A DNA stretch of 64,000 nucleotides from Vanilla planifolia (lineage: Eukaryota; Streptophyta; Magnoliopsida; Asparagales; Orchidaceae), in assembly GCA_023846275.1 (NCBI GenBank), contig CM043877.1, forward strand, positions 9,903,107 to 9,967,106. The letters run 5' to 3'. The translations under genes were made by a program, and so were the position numbers. Every line of letters begins with the position of its first letter. Within the stretch, counting starts at the first letter, position 1. Under the pieces are notes generated by a model that was not told where the DNA came from, did no database searches, and saw nothing but the letters and a program-made list of their open reading frames with translations. Below are positions 39,601 to 51,600 of the stretch, piece by piece.

Positions 39601-42600
39601 TTTTCTCTTTGGATCCGCAGACCTCGAGACCTTTACTTATACTCATGCTTCTTCCAACCCTTCAAAAGAATTATAATTTAACTTGGGAGATGGCTAAGAT
39701 ATAGGAGCTATTTTTATTTTCTCTTTAGCATTTTTGTGTTGTATCCCATCTTTGTCTCCATGTAAAATCTCCACTATCTAAGATGTTTACACTAAGAATT
39801 GTCATTATTGTTAGTAATTGGTGCCTGCTCAAGGCCACCTCGAACTCAAAAATCGGAACATCTAAAGTAGTGGTGAAAGAGATGATGTCCCTGTAATTGT
39901 TGTCAACTAGTGATTTTCAAGTATTTACATCATCTGACATGACTTTAGAGATGTTTTAGTTTATTTGTATCCAAGTTGTCCTCTATACACCATCAAGCTG
40001 CACATGACAAAAACTTAATAAAGAATAAGATATCATGGAGTTTTGTACAAATAGCCTCTCTAAAAATTAAGATAATGGCAAGTCTTCTAAAACTTTATTC
40101 TCAAAGGCCTCCTTAATGGAAATTTTGATCTTCTTCTTCCTTAGTTCAATTGAAGGTGATCGTGTCCATGCTTAATTGTTAAGTTATTCTTCCCCTCCTC
40201 CAAAAGCAACATCTCGAGATTCTCCATATTGGTCTTTGGAATTAACTTCATGTCTTAATTATTTTTACATCAAAAATCCTTGGGGAAAGAATTGCCTTCC
40301 CTTTACCCCAAAAATCCTTGGTCTCATCGTCATAGGTCTTCTTCTCTCATCTATTCCTTCTTTACTTTCTCCTCCTCCTTTGCCTCTAGAACTACCTTCT
40401 CCTTCTGGTCCTTCAAAGCTAGCAAGACTACGAACCTCCTACTCTCTAATTTGAATTTGACTTTAGAAACTTCAATCATCTCCGATGAAAAATTAATCCT
40501 ATAGCCAACAAAATCTACAAGGGAGTGTAAAAAACGTGATGTAATCCATTGTACAAAACAAGGTAACAAATGAAAATTCATCATATTCCCTCTAAGAGCA
40601 ATGAAAAGTCTTATCAATTTTGCTTTGTGCACGTCATGAAGAAATACCTTAGCCTCCAATCTACATAAAAAATTGGCATGATGAATCACTTCTTTCTATC
40701 TCTATACTTGAAATACACAGACTCAAGGTAGGCAGTGTTTTCTAACATCTAAAACATATGAAGGAAATTACCCAATAATCATTCCTCTCTAGCAGCTAAA
40801 CAAAGTAAAAGCATTTACAGCTAACTGCACTAGCAAAAATTAAAAATGATCCATTACCTTGATGAAATAAGATTAGACAGGTATAAACAATCCATAAAAA
40901 AAAGAAACAAATACACAAACATCATCATTCTTGTCAGTGTAGTTTCACATAAACGGGGCACTAAAAGCAATCTCTGGACAATAACCATGGAAATCATTCA
41001 GAATGTCATCATTTGTTACTTTCGAAGGGCAAAAATTTTTCATTTCGATGAAGCTGCTGGTTAAAGAATCATTCACATAAAGAATGCACTTCTTCTGAGG
41101 AGCCATTGATCGAGTAGAGTATTCGTGGAGAAAGGTGAAAAAGGTTCTCTTGAAAAAAATGACAACATGAAATGGTGAAATTTTTTCCATCTTGTCACTA
41201 TGTTATAAAACCAAGGAGTTTGACTGACATCAATCTCAACTATTTGCACATCTTTCAATTAAATAGCTCAATCTCTTCGCTTTTTCAAATCAACTATATT
41301 TTGTAAATGATTTCACATAATCCATAAATAAAAAAATAGAAATATTAGTTCATTTTTCAAACTGAAAAGACATATTTTCCTTAAATAATTTCAATTACAT
41401 ATTGTACAATTACTGTTTACACACTAAACCTAGAGATCAAAATAAAAAGAATTACAAGATAGCCCTAAAGGCTTAGCTCCTTCATTAGGCAATAAACCCA
41501 TCAACATCAAAGTGCCTGATTGATTGAGCATACTCCTCGTGCTAACATCACCTATTAGCATCTTTAAAGATGACAAACTCAAATATTGAGATCATACCAT
41601 ACCCTAATAGAGTAAGCATGACATCCTCAAAGCCTCTTTGATGGCCTACAAATCACCATAACTCGTATGAAAGGATTGCATGCATTACTCCATCTATAAT
41701 CATCTTCAAACTAGTCACCGAGCTAATCAACTTGTTTTCTTCATCAAAGGAGTATGGAACATCATCAATTTTCTTTTTAAATAATTTATTCTCAGATATT
41801 GGTTTTGCAATTATTTCTTGACAAGAGATTACCTCATTCTCAAAATTGTCTTTTGTTGTTCAAAGTAATTGGTTGTCATCAACTTGGTCCTGCAAAATTG
41901 GCTCATCATAACTAATTCACTACTCAAAAGTTTGTGACACTTACCAACTAGCACTCACAATTTAAATCACTTGAAACCCCTTTTGTTTTACTAAATCTAC
42001 TCTAATATACCCTTCGGGTCATCAAAGGACTCAAATGATATATCCTCCATTTTTTCAACAAAAAACATAAGTAGATTTAAGATATAGTTATAAATATTGA
42101 GTCAAGAGAATTGCCACATCTCTAATCAATATCAAAGGAACCTAGCTTTAGAATCTAGAAATTTATTCAACTCGAAGAGCATGATTTAGTACAATATGCA
42201 AATTTTTTTTGCTTTGCCCAACTCAGCTTCTAGATCTCTCATATCCATTGTTTCAAGAGTTTTTAGTTCTTATGTGTACGTTTTATTTAGTTCAACAATT
42301 AACCTCAACATGATAAAGTACACCAATCCTATGATTTTGAAATTAATAATCTTTTGCATGCAATTTTTTGCAAAAGCTGACATGAAGGGAAGAAAAGGGT
42401 ATACAAATAGATCGATCAAACCACTCAAGCTCACCAAGCCAATTTGGCCATGAGGGTCAATTGCACTTTTAGAGCTTTCTCTAATTTATCTTTCATCATC
42501 CTTGATAGCTTCTCTACATATTGTTTTATCCCTTTCTACCTCATTGGATAAAAGATTATCCAATGCATTCAACATGATATTCCAAAGAGTCTTTTTTTTA

Positions 42601-45600
42601 ATGTGTAACAAGAACACAAATTTTTCTTCAAATTTGTCAATTAAGGTTCATATTTCATTAATAGCTCCTTTTTTAACAATAAAAAAGAGGGCCAATAATA
42701 AGCACATTTGCTTATACAATAAGTGATACAACCATTTTACATCAAGAATATGACATCCAATTAATCTAATAGAGCCCAGAATATAGGAGATCCAACATCA
42801 CTACAAACCATAAACCAAATCACAAATAAAGGCCTTCAAGAGGCCAATACCAAAGGATAAAGAAAGGTAGTGTACAATCTAATTCTAACATTCATCAAAA
42901 TCTAGCTTGGATACCAAAAGTGATAAAAAAGGATGTGATTGATCAATTCCAGCTCTAATATTAAAAGTGATGTAGGGTGTGGGGCTAGATTGATGTTAAG
43001 CTTTAGTACTAAAATGGTAAAGGATGGACCCAAACTAATCAAGCCAATACTCAATGTAGCACCAAACCTGTTGGTTCGAACCAAACAAACCTGCAATTTT
43101 TTCCATGGCCATTTGGGAACTATTTAAGAGTTTTTTTTTGTCAAATATTGAATTAGATTTTAATAATACTACTTGCTAATAGCTGTGATACCACGTACCA
43201 TACCTCTTGCAAGCTAGTCCCTGGTCTATGACAAAAACAAACCTCTTGCATCCTAAACTTCACTAGATCAACTCAATATTATCCCCCTAATACATGTCCT
43301 ACATCAATAAGTTCTTTCAAATATTTTTTCTTATCCAAAAATTTTGAATTTTATGCAATTGTTTGTTCATATACATCTTTTCTCATAGAAGTGTGCAAAT
43401 TTAACTTCACATTTACAACATAAATAATGGTAATGAAGAATTCAACGATTGAAGACACAAAAAACTGCTCCATCAATTATAGTCATAGATTTGGATTCAA
43501 CCATCTAACATTCAATCAATGGTTAGCGACATTTCAAGATCATCTATCCAAAGGGATCTTACTCAAGTACAATGGGAGCCTTGAGGGCCAAACTCCTACT
43601 TGGTTTATTGCCTTATACCTCAAACAACTATAAATTGTCATATTTTCATCAATAGGAGGTTTTAACCATTAGTCATGCCCCCATTCTCAAGTGCCGCGAG
43701 GCACTTGACAAAGGCTCAAGGTCTCACTTTGTTTTCTCACAAAGGATACTTGTTTGTCTAAGACCTTTAGACTTCTCAAAGAGACAGGGAACCCAAAGAA
43801 TTGCATCTGCTCTTTAGTTCATTAATTGGCAATTATAACAAAATTTGCCATATCAGTAGAGATTGCACACTGGCCTCATTTAGTTAAATGGATATGACTA
43901 ACAGCCAACTATAATTCTATAAGTGAAGAAATGATTTTGACTTTCATCAAAAAATCCCACCAACTTACTAGCTTATAAAAAGCCACCTAAGGCTCAGATT
44001 TTGGGACAAACAATTAGAGGACTCACTTCAAAAAGTTAGCATAAGTCTACTTTTTTACATGTATTTTTTGAGCCTTTTCTTGAGCAAAGACTTCTTTTTT
44101 ATCTACTCTCTCTACTTTCTTCTCTGTTTCCCTTAGGCTAGCTCTTAATTAATGTTCTCTTCTCCATTAATAATCATTTTTTAATCCTCATTAAATAAAA
44201 AGATTGAATCCATAATTAGCATAAACAAAATGGGAGATAATGCCAAAAATATGATAGGTGGCAAGAAAAAATCTTATACAAGAGAGCAAACCCTAGTGTT
44301 CTTGTGATAAATAACACAAGATATCTAAATGTCCCTCGGGTTGCATTTGATACTAGTGTTATTGAATATTAAATTGACTAATAAAAAGGAGGATTGAAAA
44401 ATATTCTTATGAAATGCTATTAAAAAGTTACATTTGGTAAATATATTTGTTAATAAATACTTAACAAAGTAATTGGTATTATGAAATAAGCAAAGTAGGC
44501 TTTAATGTTTTGATAAGAATAAAGTAATTTTTTTAATATTATTTTAGAATACAAAAATGTTTTTGTTCATATTATTTTTTATTTTTTATATCAAAAAAAG
44601 GTTTTTCAAAACTTGACCTGTCCAATGTCCAATTATATTTAAAAAAACAACTTTTGCAAAAACTTAATTTAAAAATGATGAACCAAAGAAAATCTCAATT
44701 TATGTTATCTTGAAGTTACTATTTTGATATATTTTTATATACTTTTAAGGTTATATACAAAGGTGTCACAAAACCAAAGATTTTGCATCTTTAAATAATA
44801 CACCACATATTCCAACACAACCATTGCCCCTAAATACGATTTGCATGTTTTCATATAAGCAACAACATATAAAAAACCACAAAGTAAGCTACGATGTTCC
44901 TCATGCAAAAAAAAACATGAACATAATTAAAAGTCATCATTGTTAGGGATTAATAACCATAAGCAGGAGCATAAGTTCATCACATTATAAGAATTAACTA
45001 CTTCATAATACCACTGTATGAATAAATTATCACGTGAATATTGGAGACAAATAAATAAACATCTGTTACAACTTCAATATTATAAGACAGACAACGTCTC
45101 TAATTAGTCATTTCAAATAGACAGAAAATCATATAGCATAATAAGACTAACTTGTATTATATCATTGTCTTTATAATCAATTCCACTGATTCTGTAATCC
45201 ATGATTGCTGGTAAGAAGTCAAGATGTAATAATCCAAGAATAAAGGTGCAATTGTTTCATCCACATGTAAGATGCAAAATGGAGGTCAGTAATTACCTGT
45301 ATGATAAAAATAAAAAAAAAGTCAGTTAAGTATAATAAAAAAAATCTAAAAAAATTACTAAAATTATAATATTTTTCCAATGGCTATAATAATTTTAAAA
45401 AAAAGTATGTTGCGAATGGAACCAAGACATTGTTTTTGTTGAACCTTATGAACCCTAAGGGCGAGATAATTTTTAATAATAACAAATTATTTAAATATTA
45501 TCTTATAATTTAATGCATTTATTTAGTATTCTATAGGTTATTTTAAAGATTTATAGACGAAAATATTTGTCCTGGTTAGATGAATGAAGTTTTAGAAACT

Positions 45601-48600
45601 TCAAGTAAAATCAAATGAAGGCAAGAAGAAGATCATCTAATTTGACGATTCATATATCAAAGGAACACTTTAATAAGTTTCATAATTTAGAACACATATA
45701 AAGGTAAAAAAATAAGATTAATAACTCATATAAGAGCTATGCACAACACTACACATGAATATCATTTAGAAAAGTAAACTTTAAAAGAGAAATATCTAAA
45801 AGCATAAAGTGATTGAGTTAGTTCAAATTGATCTAATAAACAAAATAGAGTATAATTTATATAAGAATATTCACTAAAAATACTCACCATCATTCTAAGA
45901 AAGCATAGTACAAAACTAATTAAATTTGAACTAAATAAATGGTATGTTAGATACCATGTACAATACATCTAGTATATTTGTAAGAGTCCGACTAGGAAAT
46001 TGGACTGTTTGGCTTAGTATTAAAATGGTACCTCATAAGAAGGCTATAGCAATGCTTAGGATAGTGAATGTAACTCAGGATGAGTCTAAAGAGGGTTTTT
46101 CGAAAGATAAAAATGCTAACAATAATGATAAGTCCATTCCAATATTGCAGAGCATTCAAGAGGAAACACATTATAATCCTAATGTCACAGAAGATAAGAA
46201 AGATGTTGACATTAGTAAAACAAATAAGGTAAATTTTGTCAAGGAACATTTAATAACAAGAACTCCTAAGGGGCCTCAAGTAAATTTCAACTAATAGAAA
46301 TGTTTGATAAAAAGAATAAAGCATCAAGACATTACTATAAGAATCCAATGTTGAAGGCATTCATGTTAGGTCAAATAGAGATGTAGTGTTATGAAGCTAA
46401 ATCAGGGTGGAAAGAAGAATGTAGACAAAAGTTTAAGGAATGTCAAATTTGAGGGCATGCAAAATATGTGATAGTAACCTATTTAATGTAACTAACAAGT
46501 ATTTCGTTTGTGAACGGTTTAGTTTGAAGGAAGAATGATAAAAAGAGACATACCATGGAATATATTATCTTAGACTGCAGAAAAAAATCGTGTTAGTACT
46601 CTTACAAATGGGTTTATATTTGAAACATAGAAGGGCATCACCATTGCAAAAGGAAGAACAAAAACAAGATGGACACACAAAGGTTTGTGATTGATGAGAT
46701 TGAGGCCTCATTACTTGTAGCTTTTGCCATAAATTATAACTTATGCAACATGAATAGATGGGCATTAGTGATTGTTTTTAGCAAGAACATGCAACACAAA
46801 CTAGGAACATGCCACACAAACTAAAGAAATAAGCTACTTCAATAGAAAATGGTATCTATGTTAAGAGTTGTAATTGTTACATCCATAAGCTGATATAAGA
46901 GTTCAACCTTGAATAGTTCTGAATATTATCTACACTCCTAAATCTACAGGACAATATTAGGTTTTTCAAACACATTTCTATTTGTTCTAGAACCTTGAAA
47001 GTAGGCTTCTTAGGAAGTTGTAGACCTTTTATTGTGTTAGATGAATGCAACTTCAACGGTGCATCCAAGGGAATTTTGCCGGTTGTTTTTTTTTCTGCAG
47101 ATGAGAATGTTAGGACTTAACCATTGCCCTGTGCAGTTGTGGACATAAAAAACAAAACCAGGTAGAACTGCTTATTGGCATTTCTTTGGTAAGAATCAAA
47201 CTTTGCAAACAGATAGCCACTAATCGGCATGCATGACAGACAGAAGGTAAAGTGAAATTTTAATTTTTTTTTTCCATTTTGTGTACCCTTTTGTTGATAA
47301 ATTGTTGCAAAGTTTATGTAATTGCAGGGCTTAGACAATGCAATTAGCTGCTACTTTACACGAACAAAGCATGTGATTTGTTATTGTCATGTTTAGAATT
47401 TTAGCAATATTTTCCAAGTCCTAAGTTGACATGTTTATCCAGCGTTGCAGCAACTGTGTATACCAAATTGGACTTCAATGAGATGTAGAAAATTATTCTT
47501 AACATATAAGTGTAGAACTGGGTGATGCCAATCTTAGGAAGAACACACAGTTGAGCTATGCAGTTGATCATGTTGTGACGTACGATCAATTAACAAACAA
47601 CATAACTATGAGCCTTAATAGTTTGATATGGAGAGGCTTTTACTCTTGAAATCTTTGATAGATTGACTTTGTCTTTAGATTATGACAAGGATCAATAATT
47701 AAAGGATTCATCTTACAATTAGGAAAGCATCTTAAAATCCTTGGCTGAGATGAAAAGAAAATAAAGGCCACAAGAAAATTTCCAAGTGCTTGATACTTTA
47801 TTAAGCATGAACATAGATATTAAGGATCCAAAATAAGTAGAAGCTATGTTGTACAACTATCTATGCACATCTATGACTTTGATTCATGGATGATCATTGG
47901 TTTGTCCTGATGCCATTCCATGCAATGTATCTACTAAACAACATAGCTCAATTGATAAGTAGTGCTCCTTATTTCCACAAAAAGGTACGTAGGAAGACAT
48001 AGTCTACTGTGTTAAAATCAATACCTAGCCAAAAAAAACCAATAAATATTGTTGCTCGAGATCAAGACAGAAAGCATGCACCAACGCCTTGGACAACGGA
48101 GATGGTAGAGCAACACCTCCAAATCTCAACAGCCTGCTCTAGGTGTTCGATTTCTAAACAGGAAAGCTACTTCTTTAGGGAAGGTTCTATTGTGTGTGCA
48201 TGCCACTCTTTTGACAGATCTTCCAATGCCTTACAGCAAGACTTCATAGGAGTCGAGAGGTCATGACGAAATTAATGATCAAGCAAATGGGAAGAGAGAA
48301 GGAAAATCCCTTTCCTCCAAGGAGTCGTAACTAATGCATTGATGAGTAGTGGGTCACTTGCTTCACCATGTCTCTAACTGCACAGTTTTATCTTATCCTT
48401 CATATTCAAGCATGCATTAGCAATCTACTCATCATCCATGAGTGTATAATGATTTTATCAGCTAAATTAAAGTTAGAACTTAATTATATTGTAGCAAAAA
48501 CATTGTAGGAGATGATAAGAACCAAGATTAGAAAGAAAACAAATCAATACAAAGTGTTATACAATAACTGCATGCTGAATGTACAATCTGATGTCCCTAT

Positions 48601-51600
48601 CATACTTGTACAACCAACTCAAATTCATCAATGGATAGGAGATCGAATTGGCAATGTGCATTAATTAGTGGTAATCATCACCATAGAGGCTATAACATTA
48701 ACTATTATATAATTTTCAATAAGGTACAAAATAATTTCAAAATTACAAAATCAATCTCGATGATTAGCTATGTATTGAGATCAATTTTCTTCTAGGTATC
48801 TTCAACAGCTTCCTCATTATCAAGTTTTTGTGCCTATTATATACAATTTGAAGGCTACTAATACTAAGAAATTCCTTCATAAAAGATAATGTTATGATTC
48901 TCTTGAGATAAACCCAAACTCAAAAAAAGAAAATACAACATCTACACTTCTTTGCTAACCAACAATTCTCTATAAGCCAAACAACAGCATAGCTTGAATC
49001 CACGTCTTTGACAATGCACTTCAAGTTGAATTAAGGATCTTCATCCAAACCTTCTTCACCAATGAAAGCATCAAGAATTGACTCTTGCTTTTCATTGTAA
49101 ATGGCACACTTAGCTTTAACACAAACAACTTTCCTTGGTTCTCATCAATTTGTGGTTAAGAAACTATTTCTTATAGTGTAGATTCTCCTTTTGCTCAACA
49201 TGATCCTCAAGTGCTTATCAATCTTTTCTAATAGGCTAGCCATCCCACATATCAATCTTTATAAACCGAATGATCCACTTGGTTTCAAAAACATCTCATT
49301 AATTATGAGGAGAAACTCTAGAATAATTTCAATTTCTTCAATGTCTGAGAGGCAAACAATACTAAGGACTGTTTTTTCCAAAAAAAAAACTCCTTCAATA
49401 AACTTTCAATGATAATTTAAAGAACATTTTCTTATTTTTCCATATCATTCAACTCTGTTAACAATCCACAAAGATTTTCAAATCCTAAGTTCTTTATACC
49501 AGCTCTCTTGTAACCTTGATGATTTATTTTGCTAGGTATTGTTTCAACTTCTAATGAAATTTAATCAATTGTTTCCTCCCTAGTTTCTTGATATTATCCA
49601 AGCTCTTTAGTCTTTTCCTATAATGACTTTGATTAGAGCAAATATTAGATCAAAAGATTGGCAAGATTAGCAAAAATATTGCCTTTTAATTAAAACATGT
49701 CAAACCTATTCGATCCTTCGATGATGCAACTATTCCTCCAAGCCTAGAGATTTTTCTTTGCTATACGATGCAATAGATTCAAGTTTTTAGGCAAGGAATG
49801 AGTAAGAAAATTCTAAGGACTCAATCTTTTGCTTCTTTATTTAAGATTCTACATGTAGGACTTCGACTACTCTCTTCAAAGCTTTGTAGCAAACCACCAC
49901 ACCATTGCCCAACATGATGTTGAATCTATTCATCATCAAATTAGACAAAGCAATTAAATGTGAAAATAAGGATTTTAAGAGCTCACTCGATGGCTTATTC
50001 ATAGGCTTATTTCAGAGCCAACGGATGAGAGGAGAAGCAGAGAAGTGGAAAAGAGAGAAACAAAATAGATAAGCTGAGATAGCAAAAAAACTATGCACCA
50101 ATCTAGCAAGCTATCTTCTCCTTGAATAGACAAAGACGAAGACCAACGTTCATGCCTGAATTGCAAGCTTAGAGAAAGACTAAAAAATTTAAATTAGCAC
50201 CCAAACAGACGAACAATTGATGACACCCCTAAAATTTACATAAACAAATGATAAAATAGTTGAGAAAGAATAAAGATGCAATTTTTAAGTTGATCTAATT
50301 AGATATGGTACATCACAAGATATGCGACAAGTCCCCAATGCCACCTAATACATGAAATACCATTTGATGAGTATCGAGCCATAACAATCAAACAAGCTCT
50401 ATGAAAATATCCTTACCTGCATAAAAAGGTGCAAAGCCTAAGCACTCTGCCATGACATCCTCCACTAATGGTTAGTTGCCGAATCAATTAAATCAAATTG
50501 GACAATATTAGAAGAGTTACATCAATGATCCATGATCCACCAAAGACTCAAATAATAACATGGTCAAGTGTGAGAAACTTTCACATAGCTGTCAAAACAA
50601 TCATATGCTTAATGACAATCACGAGCCACACCCCACATTGAACAAAAACCATGTCACTTGTTGCCAAAAATTGTGGCACATTGCTGCCAAAATAAAGTAT
50701 AAGAAAACCTCCTAATAAGAGGAGAGGTGCATCGCATCATATTGACTCAAATCATATCCTCCATACTACTATTCTACCACCCTCACCTCCCTCTTATCCC
50801 ACCACCCTGTGATGTTGCTACCATCATTGTCGCCATTAGCTAAAGCACTTAACCTAACAACTGTTAATAGTTTTGATATTCATTCAAAACACACTCAACT
50901 TGATATTCATTCAAAACACACTCAACAAACATCAAAGATTGCCAACTTCTAACTTTCAAGGCAAAATCCAATTGTCAATGCTCAAGTTTGCCACCTGATG
51001 AAGCCAATCTTTACTCTAAAAAAATAGAAGATTTTGGATGTTTGATGTTCAAATATTTTCCAATTCTTCCCACAGTATTTGTATAGAAAAATTGGTTATC
51101 TTCTCTACTTACCCATAATAAATCATAGCCTAACTACTTGATTATTTTACTCAATAGTATAAATAAATTGAAAGAAGTATCCACAAGTTTGTATCCTCTT
51201 TTTGAATGATACCCATATTATTTGAGTTTTCATTATCAAATTATTCATCCATCTCTTATAATACTACTAATCATAGTTGAGAAATTGATATTTATTATTA
51301 GATCATCTTTGAACCTAAAGTTAGTACTAGTGATAAGTGAAGATAAAAGGAACATAGTAGAATGGGCAAAGGTGGAAATAGAAGGGTCTATTTCTTCATT
51401 TCACTTGTTAAGGTTTCAAAATAATTTCCAAAAAAAATTTAATTAGAGTAGTTCTCCTAGCATGGTTTATATCACAATGCAAACTAAATATGTATACAAG
51501 AATTCAAATTAAGACGGTTATACAAGAATTCAAATTAAGACAGTTGTAAACTTTCATCTATAATGATATATTATCTCATAATCATAGAAATATTTTTTTG

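Noticed and set aside
39457-41258. Several open frames of 60-110 codons in intron 2
   Set aside because: No recognisable motif; frames overlap on both strands and look like chance in old repeat DNA.
45944-46475. Lysine/asparagine-rich frame followed by a CQI-GHAKYV phrase, considered as gag with a zinc knuckle
   Set aside because: The knuckle lacks cysteines and contains a stop, and the frame has no other family match. It is too weak to call.
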